Assembly: GCA_041394945.1 (NCBI GenBank)
Contig: JAWKHH010000002.1
Location: 1,496,501-1,560,500, forward strand
DNA length: 64,000 nt
From: Bryobacteraceae bacterium
GTDB taxonomy: Bacteria > Acidobacteriota > Terriglobia > Bryobacterales > Bryobacteraceae
Direction of reading: 5' to 3'
Part shown: one piece after another, positions 23,538-32,441 of the stretch
How the letters are laid out: every line of letters begins with the position of its first letter
How positions within the stretch are numbered: the first letter of the stretch is position 1
The notes under the pieces: model-generated
The model's input: only the letters and a program-made list of their open reading frames with translations
The model's database searches: none
What the model was told of the DNA's origin: nothing
Program-made: the position numbers and the translations under genes

Positions 23538-24821
23538 ATGTGGCGAATCGCGATTCCCTTGGCGCGGCTGCTGCTCGCCGGTGAGCAATCCCCGGAAGCC
23601 ATCGAACTGCGCGCCGCCTCCATGTTTGGCCGGGACTGGCGCTGGCTCCACTCTTTGGCCCGCCGCTACCTCGAAGCTTTCGCCGGCAGTACACCGCGCC
23701 GGCGCGACGTCGCCCGGTTCCTCCTCCGGGACCGTCCCTTCGCCGCCGCCTGGCGCAGGCATCGCGACAAGCTCGCGGTCGTCCAGCACATCATGCAATC
23801 GCAGCGGATGCGGCCCGCGGCCGCTGCCGACGCCTGGAACGTTCCGCCCATTGAAACCCTCGCCGACCTCGCCGACTGGCTCTGCCTCAGCCCCGCCGAA
23901 CTCGACTGGTATGCCGACCTCGAGGACCGGAATCGGCGCCACCCGATGGACCAGATCCGCCATTACCGGTATCGCGTCGTCGCCAAGCGCAGCGGCGACC
24001 CGCGGTTGATCGAGGCGCCGAAATCCAACATGAAAGCCATCCAGCGCCGCATCCTCGCCGATATCCTCAATGCCATTCCGTCCCATCCGGCGGCGCATGG
24101 TTTCGTGCGCGGCCGTTCGATCCAGACTTTCGCCGCGCCGCACGCGGGGCAACCCATGGTCCTTCGCATGGATCTGCGCGAGTTCTTCCCGTCCATCGCT
24201 GGAGCGCGCGTGCAAAGCCTCTTCCGTACAGCCGGGTATCCGGAGCCAGTGGCCGATGCGCTCGGCGGGTTGTGCACCGCGACCACGCCACGGGCTATTC
24301 TCCGCACTCTGGGCGCCGGCCCCGCGGACCGTCCCCACCTGCCGCAAGGCGCGCCGACTTCCCCCGCCATCGCCAACGCCTGCGCCTATCGCATGGACTG
24401 CCGGCTCACCGGACTCGCACGCGCCGCCGGCGCCGTCTATACGCGATACGCGGACGACCTCGCTTTTTCCGGCGGCGAGGAGTTCGCGCGCCGTGTACAG
24501 CGATACGCGGCCCACGTCGCCGCCATTGCCGCGGAAGAGGGCTTCGCGGTGAACCACCGCAAGACGCGCGTGCTCTCGCAAGCGAACCGGCAATGCCTGG
24601 CCGGAATCGTCGTGAACGCACACCCCAATATCGCCCGCGGCGAGTACGATCGCCTCAAAGCGACCCTCGCCAACTGCGTCCTACACGGCCCGCACTCGCA
24701 AAACCGCGAGGGGCATCCGGCGTTTCGCGAGCACCTGCTGGGGCGAGTGGCGTTTGTCGAATCGGTAAACACGGCCCGCGGCGCGCGGCTTCGCGCGGCG
24801 TACGAGCGGATCGTGTGGTGA
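23538..24821 (+). CDS. Retron-type reverse transcriptase
   Basis: A 427-residue reverse transcriptase. An N-terminal region of about 140 residues, alpha-helical and very Arg/Ala-rich, precedes the RT core. In the core: YRYRVVAKRSGDPRLIEAPK (RT1), GFVRGRSI, motif A MDLREFFPSI (D212), LPQGAPTSPAIAN (268-280) and YADD (304-307, catalytic D306/D307). After it comes RQCLAGIVVN, where retrons usually have a VTG triplet; here it is LAG (354-356). By recall, the long N-terminal extension resembles myxobacterial retron RTs. The ATG at 23538 was chosen because a2 ends just before it and the frame upstream lies inside the ncRNA. There is no effector domain. It would make multicopy single-stranded DNA. 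Confidence 0.88.
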   Translation: MWRIAIPLARLLLAGEQSPEAIELRAASMFGRDWRWLHSLARRYLEAFAGSTPRRRDVARFLLRDRPFAAAWRRHRDKLAVVQHIMQSQRMRPAAAADAWNVPPIETLADLADWLCLSPAELDWYADLEDRNRRHPMDQIRHYRYRVVAKRSGDPRLIEAPKSNMKAIQRRILADILNAIPSHPAAHGFVRGRSIQTFAAPHAGQPMVLRMDLREFFPSIAGARVQSLFRTAGYPEPVADALGGLCTATTPRAILRTLGAGPADRPHLPQGAPTSPAIANACAYRMDCRLTGLARAAGAVYTRYADDLAFSGGEEFARRVQRYAAHVAAIAAEEGFAVNHRKTRVLSQANRQCLAGIVVNAHPNIARGEYDRLKATLANCVLHGPHSQNREGHPAFREHLLGRVAFVESVNTARGARLRAAYERIVW

Positions 24822-24846
24822 CGCGTGATATGCTGAGGCCGCAACG

Positions 24847-25896
24847 ATGACCCAACCGTGGGAAAGGCACCTTCGTCGTTGGCAGGCGGCCGGCTTCATC
24901 GACGAAGCGGCCGGCGCACGAATCCGCGAGTTCGAAGCGAATGAGACTCCCCGGCTTCGGTGGCCGGTGATCGTCGCGCTGACCCTGGGCGGCCTGCTCG
25001 TCGCCGCCGGAATTCTATTGTTCGTGGCCGCGCACTGGGATCGGCTCGGTCCCGCCGCGCGATTCACACTCGTCGCCGCCGCCCTCGCCGCGCTGCATGG
25101 ATGCGGCGCATACAGCGCCTGGCGATTTCCGGCGCTCTCCGCCACGCTCCACACCACCGGCACGGCCGTGTTCGGCGGCGCTATCGCGCTCGCAGGGCAG
25201 ATTTTCAATCTCTCGGAACACTGGCCCACCGGGATTCTGCTTTGGGCGGCCGGCGCGTGGGCCGGATGGTGGCTGTTGCGCGATTGGCCCCACGTCGTCC
25301 TCGCCGCGCTGCTGACGCCGGCCTGGCTGATCGCCGAGTGGTCGGTCGGCACGGACGCTTCGCATCGCACCATCGCCGGTTTCGCGGTGCTCACTTCCAT
25401 CGCCTATCTTGCCGCGCCGCGCTTCGAGGCCGATCGATTCTGGCGGCAGGCTCTGGCATGGATCGGCGCGGCAGCATTGCTGCCGGCCGCGGCCTGGGCC
25501 GCCATCGCCGGCGCTACTCCCGGTGTCTTCTCATTTGCATTGCCGTTGGCATTGGCCGTGCTGCTGCGGGGGAGGGAAGCGTGGCCGGTGGCTGGCTTCG
25601 CCGCTTTTGTCGCTGCGCGCCAGGTCTTCGACGGCGACCTCTCCATCTACGTGTGGTGCGCCGTTGGCGCCGTGGCGCTCATCCTCTGGGGAATCCGCGA
25701 GGGGCGCGCGGACCGGGTCAACCTCGGCATGGCCGCGTTCGCGGTCACGGTCGCGGTTTTCTATTCCTCCCATGTACTCGACGCGCTGGACCGTTCGCTT
25801 GGCCTCGCCGGTCTGGGCGTTCTGTTCCTCGCCGGCGGATGGCTGCTCGAGCGGTTGCGCCGCCGCGTCATCGCCGGACTCGGGAGGCCGTCGTGA
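24847..25896 (+). CDS. DUF2157-type polytopic membrane protein
   Basis: A 349-residue membrane protein. A cytoplasmic N-terminal helix pair (WERHLRRWQAAGFIDEAAGARIREFE) is followed by about ten hydrophobic segments, starting LRWPVIVALTLGGLLVAAGI. This matches DUF2157 membrane proteins of unknown function, which commonly pair with a GDYXXLXY protein, as here (GTGA overlap at 25893-25896). It starts 25 nt after the retron RT stop. It is unlikely to be a retron toxin because the same pair occurs widely without retrons (family knowledge), but that has not been tested. Confidence 0.77.
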   Translation: MTQPWERHLRRWQAAGFIDEAAGARIREFEANETPRLRWPVIVALTLGGLLVAAGILLFVAAHWDRLGPAARFTLVAAALAALHGCGAYSAWRFPALSATLHTTGTAVFGGAIALAGQIFNLSEHWPTGILLWAAGAWAGWWLLRDWPHVVLAALLTPAWLIAEWSVGTDASHRTIAGFAVLTSIAYLAAPRFEADRFWRQALAWIGAAALLPAAAWAAIAGATPGVFSFALPLALAVLLRGREAWPVAGFAAFVAARQVFDGDLSIYVWCAVGAVALILWGIREGRADRVNLGMAAFAVTVAVFYSSHVLDALDRSLGLAGLGVLFLAGGWLLERLRRRVIAGLGRPS

Positions 25897-26363
25897 ACCG
25901 CCGCGGACTCCTCCTCGGCGCGCTGCAGCTCGGTGGCATTCTCGCCATCGCCGGGCGTTTCTGGCTGGACCGGTCCCGGCTGCCGCGGGCCTGGGTGAAG
26001 ACCGCCCCGTTCGATCCACACACACCGTTGCGCGGCCGCTACGTCCGGTTACGCCTCGACGTGACGCCAGACGCGCCGTTGCCTCCGGGGACCGGGTACG
26101 TGACGCTTTCGGCGCGAGACGGGAAGCTTATGATCTCGCCTTCGGCCACGCCCGGTCACTTCGTGGTCCACAACGCGGAAGGCCGCATCCTGCTGTCGGA
26201 GCCGTTGGCGTACTTCATCCCGGACGACGTGCCGGACCCGAGCCGCCGTGAACCCGGTGAAGAACTTTGGGTGGAAGTTTCCGTACCGCCGCGAGGCGCC
26301 CCGCGGCCGGTCCGGCTCGCGGTGAAGCGCGGCGAAACGTTCACGCCGCTTGCAATGCCCTAG
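25893..26363 (+). CDS. GDYXXLXY-domain protein
   Basis: A 156-residue protein with an N-terminal hydrophobic stretch (RRGLLLGALQLGGILAIAGRF) anchoring a small periplasmic domain. The family's GDYVxLxY motif appears as RGRYVRLRL in a TPLRGRYVRLRLD segment. The start is GTG at 25893, overlapping the DUF2157 stop. Known only as a DUF2157 partner; function unknown. Confidence 0.7.
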   Translation: MNRRGLLLGALQLGGILAIAGRFWLDRSRLPRAWVKTAPFDPHTPLRGRYVRLRLDVTPDAPLPPGTGYVTLSARDGKLMISPSATPGHFVVHNAEGRILLSEPLAYFIPDDVPDPSRREPGEELWVEVSVPPRGAPRPVRLAVKRGETFTPLAMP

Positions 26364-26381
26364 CCTTTCGAGGCCGGGTTC

Positions 26382-27731
26382 TCAAGCCTCGATTCCCATC
26401 TGCGTCAGCCGGTACCGCAACGCGTTGCGCGTCAGCCCCAGCATCCGCGCCGCCTGGCTCTTATTGCCTCCGGCGCGACGCAACGCTTCGCGCAGGATCG
26501 CCTGCTCGAACTCGTCGAGCGTCATACCGGCCGGAGGGAAGAACTCGCCATCGAGGGGCTTCGGGGCGAGCGTGCTGTCCAGCCGGATGTCCGCCGCTTC
26601 CAGACGCGCGCCTTCGCAGAGCAGCACGCTTCGTTCGATCACGTTCTGGAGCTGGCGCACGTTGCCGGGCCAGTTGTGCGAGACGAGCAGCTTCATCGCC
26701 TCGTCGCTCAACGAATCCACTTGCAGGCCGTGCTCCTGCGTGGCCGCATCGAGAAACAGCCGGACGAGCCCGGGAATGTCTTCGCGGCGTTCGCGCAGTG
26801 GTTTGATCGCAATCGGCATCACATTCAAGCGGTAGTAGAGATCCTCGCGGAACGATCCATCGGCGAGGGCTTTCTTCAGGTCGGCGTTGGTGGCGGCGAT
26901 CACGCGTACGTCCACCTGGCGCGTCTTGTTGCTGCCCAGCCGCTCGAATTCGCGGTCCTGCAGAACGCGCAGCAGCTTCACCTGCAGAGACACGGGCACG
27001 TCGCCGATTTCGTCGAGGAAAATCGTGCCGCCGTCGGCCTGCTCGAACTTGCCGGGTTTGGACGCACTCGCTCCGGTGAACGCGCCTTTCTCGTAGCCGA
27101 ACAGTTCGCTCTCCATCAGGTTCTCAGGGATCGCCGTGCAGTTGATCTTCACGAACTGCTTGTCGTGGCGGGGGCTGTGATAGTGAATCGCGCGCGCGAT
27201 CAGATCCTTGCCGACACCGGATTCGCCCACGAGCAGCACGGTGGCTTTCGTCGGGGCCACGCGGCGCACCATTTCGAGCGCCTCGCGCATGGCGGCGCTG
27301 CTGGCCACGATATTACCGACGTCGTAGCGCGCCCCCAACTGCTCGCGCAGGCTTCGGTTTTCGACGCGCAGCGCACGCACCTCGAGCGCCTTCTCCACCA
27401 CGGTCATCAGATGATCCATCGAAAACGGCTTCGGGAGAAAATCCTGCGCGCCCACCTTCATCGCCTCAACGGCCGTCTCCACGGAGCTGAAGGCGGTCAT
27501 CACGATCACTGGAGCGGCCACGCCCTTCTTGCGAAGCTCGCCGATCAGCTTGAGGCCATTTAGCCCGGGAAGGCGCAGGTCGGTGAGAATCAGGTCCGCC
27601 TTGTCGGCGGAAGGAAGGCCCGCTTCGGCCGAGCCGGCCATATCCACCTCGTAGCCGGCCGACCGCAACTGCAACTCCACCACGCGCCGCAGGCGTTCCT
27701 CATCCTCGATCACCAGAATCCGTGCGCTCAT
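26382..27731 (-). CDS. NtrC-family sigma-54-dependent response regulator
   Basis: A 449-residue regulator. The receiver domain has a phospho-accepting Asp (D51 in LILTDLRLPGLNG). The AAA+ domain has Walker A GESGVGKD, the sigma-54 contact loop GAFTGA and FLDEIGDVPVSLQ. A Fis-type helix-turn-helix (QAARMLGLTRNALRYRL) lies at the C-terminus. It activates sigma-54 promoters. Its ATG overlaps the kinase stop by 4 nt, so kinase and regulator are co-made. Its targets are unknown; sigma-54-like elements exist in the flagellar locus of this window. Confidence 0.94.
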   Translation of the reverse strand: MSARILVIEDEERLRRVVELQLRSAGYEVDMAGSAEAGLPSADKADLILTDLRLPGLNGLKLIGELRKKGVAAPVIVMTAFSSVETAVEAMKVGAQDFLPKPFSMDHLMTVVEKALEVRALRVENRSLREQLGARYDVGNIVASSAAMREALEMVRRVAPTKATVLLVGESGVGKDLIARAIHYHSPRHDKQFVKINCTAIPENLMESELFGYEKGAFTGASASKPGKFEQADGGTIFLDEIGDVPVSLQVKLLRVLQDREFERLGSNKTRQVDVRVIAATNADLKKALADGSFREDLYYRLNVMPIAIKPLRERREDIPGLVRLFLDAATQEHGLQVDSLSDEAMKLLVSHNWPGNVRQLQNVIERSVLLCEGARLEAADIRLDSTLAPKPLDGEFFPPAGMTLDEFEQAILREALRRAGGNKSQAARMLGLTRNALRYRLTQMGIEA

Positions 27732-29035
27732 TGCCGTTCTCCCAGGATCACCCGGAAGACGCTCCCTTCGCCGGGCTGGCTTTCCACGGCGACGGCGCCC
27801 CCGTGCTCGGCCACGATCTTGTTGACGATCGCCAGCCCGAGACCGGTACCCGCGGGCTTCGTGGTGAAGAAGGGATTGAAGATGTTTTCGCGCTGCGCCG
27901 CGTCGATGCCGGAACCGCGGTCGATCACCGCCACCTCCACGCCCGTGCCCACCGGGCGCGACTTTACGGTGATCGTGCCCCCGGGGGGACTGGCCTCGGC
28001 GGCATTGAGCAGCAGGTTGTAGAAGACGCGTTCCATCAGCATCTCGTCGATCGTCACCGGCCGGACATCGGGCGAATAGTTCCGGTGGATGGTCACCTCC
28101 ACGGGCGGAGTGCGGCGTTCGATTTGGGCGATGGCGCGGTCGAGCAGTTCGTTGACGTCGGTTGGGGCCGGGCGCAGTTCGAGCGGCTTTGCGAAGTCGA
28201 GAAAGCGGGTGACGAGCGAGTTCGTGCGATCGACTTCGTCGCGGATGTAGCCGGCGAGCTCGTGCGGGATGTTCTCCTCCGCCGGGATCTGTTTGAGCAG
28301 CATCTCCGCCGACGCCTTCATCGTGCCGAGCGGATTCCGCAGTTCATGGGCGAGGCCGGCCATCAACTGGCCAATCGCGGCGAGACGTTCGTTACGGCGC
28401 GCCTCGGCTTCGGCGGCGGCGAGCGAGCGGTTCGCCTCCGCCAGGCGTTCGGCGGTTTCGAGGAACTGCCGCGATTGCTCCCGGACGGCCCGCGCCAGTT
28501 GGTGCATCAGAACCGCCAGCACGACGAAGAGGAGGACGCGGAGCGCCAGCTCGCGCGCGTCGGTGGGGAGGATCTGGTACCGGTTCCAGTCGAGGATCAG
28601 CAGGAAAGAGAGGTACGCGCCGCACGCCAGAGCGCTCACCAGAGCGAAACCGAGCGCGCCCATCGTCGTGACTGCGGATACCACGGGTACCAGCAGGATC
28701 AGGTAGTACGTGGAACTGATCGCTCCGGTGACGCCCACCAACAAATAGCCGAGCAGGAGCTTGATGCCGACGGCGGCGAGCGCGCCCCGCCGTGTTTGAA
28801 AAAACGGGATTCTCGGTTCGGCGATCTGCATGCCGGCCAAAAGCGCCAACACTTCGATCTCGGCTTCGTTGCGGGTGGGGCTCACCACCGCCAGAGCGGT
28901 GAACAGCACCACCCAGACCGCATCCATCCATCCGAGCTTCATCCAGTTACGCGCACTCCGTGCCCTGGAGGCTGGACGCAGCTCAATCGAAGTACGTTCC
29001 GGCGCCGTCGACCCGCCAATGCCGTCCGCTGCCAT
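27728..29035 (-). CDS. Membrane-bound sensor histidine kinase
   Basis: 435 residues. The N-terminal part has about five membrane segments (for example LALLAGMQIAEPR, LLLGYLLVGVTGAI, LVSALACGAYLSFLLIL) with no large sensor loop. A coiled linker follows (ETAERLAEANRSLAAAEAEA). Then comes the HisKA motif LAHELRNPLGTMKASAE with the phospho-His, and an HATPase domain with NLLLNAAEASPPGG, DRGSGID and GTGLGLAIV. The ATG at 29035 follows GGAGAGG. A much longer minus-strand frame runs upstream, opposite rpsA, and was discarded. Partner of the sigma-54 regulator. Confidence 0.9.
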   Translation of the reverse strand: MAADGIGGSTAPERTSIELRPASRARSARNWMKLGWMDAVWVVLFTALAVVSPTRNEAEIEVLALLAGMQIAEPRIPFFQTRRGALAAVGIKLLLGYLLVGVTGAISSTYYLILLVPVVSAVTTMGALGFALVSALACGAYLSFLLILDWNRYQILPTDARELALRVLLFVVLAVLMHQLARAVREQSRQFLETAERLAEANRSLAAAEAEARRNERLAAIGQLMAGLAHELRNPLGTMKASAEMLLKQIPAEENIPHELAGYIRDEVDRTNSLVTRFLDFAKPLELRPAPTDVNELLDRAIAQIERRTPPVEVTIHRNYSPDVRPVTIDEMLMERVFYNLLLNAAEASPPGGTITVKSRPVGTGVEVAVIDRGSGIDAAQRENIFNPFFTTKPAGTGLGLAIVNKIVAEHGGAVAVESQPGEGSVFRVILGERQ

Positions 29036-29083
29036 TGCCTCTCCGATTGTGCCAAAATGAGGGCTAACTTCAATAGTTCCCGC

Positions 29084-30817
29084 ATGAGCATTCCCGAAAC
29101 CAACGAACAGCCCGTGGCGCAGGGCGCCGCGGCTGACCCCCCCCCCGCGCCGGTAGATTCCCAGGACGACGCCTCCTTTGGAGATCTCCTCTCCGAGTTC
29201 GAGCGGGAGCACGCTTCTCCCGCCGCCGGCGAGTCGCCCTCGATCGAAGGCACCGTCCTCACTGTGAACGATATCGCCGTGCTCGTCGACATCGGCCGCA
29301 AGCACGAAGGGATCCTCCCGGCGGAAGCGGTGCGGGACGCCACTGGCGCTCCTCGGGTGAAGCCGGGCGATACGATCCAGGTGAATATCGGGGGGCGCGA
29401 CGAGAACGGCTACTACCTGCTCAGCGTGTTCAAGGTAGTGGCGCCGAAGGACTGGTCCGGCCTCGAGAAGGCGCTGGCCGACAAGGCGGTGATCACCGGG
29501 ACGGTGGAAGAAGTGATCAAGGGCGGCCTGCGCGTGGACGTGGGCGCGAGAGCCTTTCTGCCCGCCTCGCGAAGCGGCGCGCGCGACGTCCCGGAGATGG
29601 AGGCGCTCGTCGGCAAACAGATCGAGTGCCGGGTGACGAAGCTCGACATCGAACGCGAAGATGTCGTCGTCGACCGGCGGGGCGTGCTTGAAGAACGGGC
29701 GGCGAAGGCGAGAGAAGAGGCGTTCAACGCTCTGCAGGAAGGGACGGTTGTCGAAGGCGCCGTGCGCAACATCATGGAGTTCGGCGCTTTTATCGATCTC
29801 GGCGGCGTCGACGGCCTGTTGCACGTCACCGATATGACTTGGATTCGCGGCGCAAAGCCCACCGACGTGGTTCGGATGGGCGACAAGGTCCGCGTTCAGA
29901 TTCTGCGGATCGACCGTGAAAAGCGTAAGATCGGTCTCGGCCTGAAGCAGCTCACGCCGGACCCTTGGACGGTGGCTATCCAATCCCTCGAGCCCAACAT
30001 GCGCGTGAAGGGCAAGGTGGTGCGCGTCACCGATTTCGGCGCGTTCGTCGAGATCCAGCCCGGAGTGGAAGGGCTGGTTCACGTTTCGGAGATGAGCTGG
30101 TCCCGGAAGCAGAAGCGCCCGGCCGACATCGTGAAAGTGGGCGAAATGGTCGACGTGCAGATCCTGTCGATCAAGCCGGAGGATAAGCGGATCGCGCTTG
30201 GCCTCAAGCAGACGCTGGGCGACCCATGGGAAGAGGCCGTGGCCAAGTTCCCGGTGGGTTCCGTGGTGGAGGGGCCGATCACGAATCTGGCGCCATTCGG
30301 CGCTTTCGTCGAGTTGGGCGAAGGCGTGGAAGGCATGATCCACATCGGAGACATCGTGAACGAAAAGCGCTTGCAGCACCCGCGCGACGTGCTGCAGACC
30401 GGGCAGATCGTGAAGGCCCAGGTGCTCGACGTGGACCAGGGCCGGAAGCGCTTCCGCCTCGGCATGAAGCAGCTCGAGCCGACCTCCGCCGATGAGTACA
30501 TCGCCGAGCACAAGGTGGGCGACACGGTGACCGGGCGGATTGTGGAGGCATCCGGGTCGAGCGCCCGGGTGGAGCTGGCCGACGGCGTCCGTGCGATCTG
30601 CCGGCTTGTCAGGAAAGAAGAGGCGAAGACGTCCGTCGAGGCCCCGCCGTCAGCCGACCTGTCATCGTCCATCGCGGCGCTGGCCGCCCGGTGGAAACAG
30701 GGGACGGTATCGGCATCGAGCCCGGCCGCCGGGCCGAAGGCGGGTGAAGTGCGGCGGTTCCGCATCAGCCACCTCGATCCGGCCAAGAAGCAGATCGACG
30801 TGGAGTTAGCGGAGTAG
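29084..30817 (+). CDS. rpsA: Ribosomal protein bS1 (six S1-type repeats)
   Basis: A 577-residue S1-domain protein. Six S1-like OB-fold repeats start at about residues 53, 138, 222, 309, 394 and 480. Repeats 3-5 are the best (FGAFIDLGGVDGLLHVTDM, FGAFVEIQPGVEGLVHVSEM, FGAFVELGEGVEGMIHIGDI), while repeats 1, 2 and 6 are divergent. S1 helps mRNA binding to the 30S subunit. The start is 29084; an in-frame ATG at 29057 would add nine residues, and neither has a Shine-Dalgarno site. Divergent from the kinase gene by 48 bp. Confidence 0.9.
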   Translation: MSIPETNEQPVAQGAAADPPPAPVDSQDDASFGDLLSEFEREHASPAAGESPSIEGTVLTVNDIAVLVDIGRKHEGILPAEAVRDATGAPRVKPGDTIQVNIGGRDENGYYLLSVFKVVAPKDWSGLEKALADKAVITGTVEEVIKGGLRVDVGARAFLPASRSGARDVPEMEALVGKQIECRVTKLDIEREDVVVDRRGVLEERAAKAREEAFNALQEGTVVEGAVRNIMEFGAFIDLGGVDGLLHVTDMTWIRGAKPTDVVRMGDKVRVQILRIDREKRKIGLGLKQLTPDPWTVAIQSLEPNMRVKGKVVRVTDFGAFVEIQPGVEGLVHVSEMSWSRKQKRPADIVKVGEMVDVQILSIKPEDKRIALGLKQTLGDPWEEAVAKFPVGSVVEGPITNLAPFGAFVELGEGVEGMIHIGDIVNEKRLQHPRDVLQTGQIVKAQVLDVDQGRKRFRLGMKQLEPTSADEYIAEHKVGDTVTGRIVEASGSSARVELADGVRAICRLVRKEEAKTSVEAPPSADLSSSIAALAARWKQGTVSASSPAAGPKAGEVRRFRISHLDPAKKQIDVELAE

Positions 30818-30825
30818 CCGGCGGC

Positions 30826-30845
30826 GCGGGCCGAGTCCGGCCTGC
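30826..30845 (+). terminator. Hairpin after rpsA
   Basis: GCGGGCCG - AGTC - CGGCCTGC, eight pairs including one G-T wobble, begins 9 nt after the rpsA stop. No T-tract follows, so it may be a 3'-end stabiliser rather than an intrinsic terminator. Confidence 0.35.
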
Positions 30846-30903
30846 CCCACCCGTGACGTTTCTGGCCCCGGTTCGTCTATCGCATTGTGTGGGATCTGTC
30901 CTA

Positions 30904-31527
30904 ATGTGGAGCGGAGAACCTGGAGCAACCGTAGCTGGGGTTCTGAAAACCTCAGTGCGCGATGAAGCCGATTTGATCCGAGCCGCCCAGAGCGGCGATC
31001 AGGATGCCTTCGAAGAGTTGGTGCGTTCTTACGACCAGAACGTGCTTCGTCTGGCGTATCAGCTATTGCGATCGCAAGAGGACGCCCGCGATGTCTACCA
31101 GGAAGCCTTTCTTCGCGTTCATCGCAACCTCAAGAACTTCCGGTTCGATTGTTCCTTCCATACCTGGCTATACCGGATTGTGACCAATCTCTGCCTGGAC
31201 CAGTTGCGCAAGAAGCGAGTGCGGCGGGAGGAATCCGCGACCGTGGAGACCGAGGAGGGCGTACGGGACCGGCTATTGGCCGTAGCCGAAACGAACGCTT
31301 CGAGCGACCCCTTGCGCCGCCTGGCGAGCTCGCAGGTACGGCAGCGGATTGAGGCGGCGCTCAGCGACCTGACGCCGCGCGAGCGCACGGTATTCCATAT
31401 GCGGCACCACGAAGGCATGCGGCTGCGCGCCATTGGCGAGATGCTGGGCACGACCGAGGAAGCCGCGAAGAACTGCCTCTTTCGCGCCACGCAGAAGATG
31501 CGCGCCGCGCTGGGAGACCTGGCATGA
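30904..31527 (+). CDS. ECF-type RNA polymerase sigma factor
   Basis: About 207 residues from the ATG at 30904. Region 2 reads DAFEELVRSYDQNVLRLAYQ with DVYQEAFLRVHRNLKNF, then FHTWLYRIVTNLCLDQLR. Region 4 reads LSDLTPRERTVFHMRHHEGM with the AEMLGTTEEAAKN-type recognition helix, here GEMLGTTEEAAKNCLFRATQ. It is an RpoE-like group IV sigma factor. The exact start is uncertain; GTG at 30955 is an alternative, and no ribosome site settles it. The stop overlaps the anti-sigma gene start by 4 nt, which strongly pairs them. Confidence 0.85.
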   Translation: MWSGEPGATVAGVLKTSVRDEADLIRAAQSGDQDAFEELVRSYDQNVLRLAYQLLRSQEDARDVYQEAFLRVHRNLKNFRFDCSFHTWLYRIVTNLCLDQLRKKRVRREESATVETEEGVRDRLLAVAETNASSDPLRRLASSQVRQRIEAALSDLTPRERTVFHMRHHEGMRLRAIGEMLGTTEEAAKNCLFRATQKMRAALGDLA

Positions 31528-32441
31528 GCGAACACGCTTCCCGCGGTCCGCTTTCCTGCCAGGCAACGAGTGAGTTGCTCTGGCTGCATCTGTACGGCGA
31601 ACTCGAAGGCCGGCAGGATGACGCCGTCGAGGAGCATCTGGCCGGCTGCCCGGAATGCGCCGCGAGGCTCGAGGGCGAGATGGCGTTATTTGCCAGCCTT
31701 GACACGGCGGACGAACCTCCGGGTGGATTGATCTCCGAATGCCGGAGGGACCTGTTCTCCGCGACGCGCCAAGCGCCGGCTGCGAAGAAGTCCCGTTGGC
31801 GGTTGCCGGTGATTTCGGAATGGCTTCCGCTGACGTGGAAGCCGGTGGGTGCGCTGGCTCTGGTGACGCTGGGGTTCCTTGCCGGGCGGTCCCCGGTATC
31901 GGTGGCTCGCGGACCGGCCGAGCCGGCTCCGGTTGCCTCGCGCGTCCGAGCGGTGGAGCCAGGTCCGAACGGGCAGGTGCAGTTAGTGGTGGAGGAGACG
32001 ACCCGCCACCGCGTGGCCGGGCTCCCATCCGACGACCGCATCCGGCAATTGCTGCTCGAAGCGGCGCAGGACCCGGCTGATCCCGGGCTGCGCGTCGATT
32101 CCATGGATCTGCTTCGGCGCGATTCGGAGGTTCTGGACGTGCGGAGAACGCTGATGCAGGCGTTGGTGGCCGATCCGAACCCGGGCGTGCGGCTGAAGGC
32201 GCTCGATGGCCTGCGTCCGTACACCGGGGATCCGGAAGTCCGCCGGTCTTTGGCTCACGTGGTTCTCCGCGACGAGAACGCTGGCCTCCGGACGCAGGCC
32301 GTGGATCTTCTCATCCAGGCCAAGCCGCGCGACATGGTGGACGTGTTGCAGCAACTGGTGCAGCGCGAGGATAACGGCTATATCCGGCTGCGGACTCAGC
32401 GGGCGCTACGCGAGATGAACGCTTCGGACGACATGTTTTGA
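31524..32441 (+). CDS. Anti-sigma factor with zinc-finger and HEAT-like repeats
   Basis: 305 residues. The N-terminal ZAS-type zinc finger reads LHLYGELEGRQDD with AVEEHLAGCPECAARL (His...Cys-x2-Cys), which binds and inhibits an ECF sigma factor. A single membrane helix (PVGALALVTLGFLAGRSPV) follows, then a C-terminal periplasmic region. That region looks like HEAT repeats (LRVDSMDLLRRDSEVLDVRR, then VRLKALDGLRPY, then GLRTQAVDLLIQ). HEAT repeats on an anti-sigma protein are unusual and may sense protein contacts. ATGA coupling with the sigma gene. The next gene begins one base within its stop. Confidence 0.85.
   Translation: MSEHASRGPLSCQATSELLWLHLYGELEGRQDDAVEEHLAGCPECAARLEGEMALFASLDTADEPPGGLISECRRDLFSATRQAPAAKKSRWRLPVISEWLPLTWKPVGALALVTLGFLAGRSPVSVARGPAEPAPVASRVRAVEPGPNGQVQLVVEETTRHRVAGLPSDDRIRQLLLEAAQDPADPGLRVDSMDLLRRDSEVLDVRRTLMQALVADPNPGVRLKALDGLRPYTGDPEVRRSLAHVVLRDENAGLRTQAVDLLIQAKPRDMVDVLQQLVQREDNGYIRLRTQRALREMNASDDMF

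Noticed and set aside
24847..26363. DUF2157/GDYXXLXY pair as a retron toxin
   Set aside because: No toxic or nuclease motif and the two genes normally pair with each other without an RT; kept only as an open question.
29036..30511. Long minus-strand extension of the histidine kinase frame opposite rpsA
   Set aside because: It has no recognisable domain and lies fully antisense to a strong S1 gene; high GC keeps the frame open.
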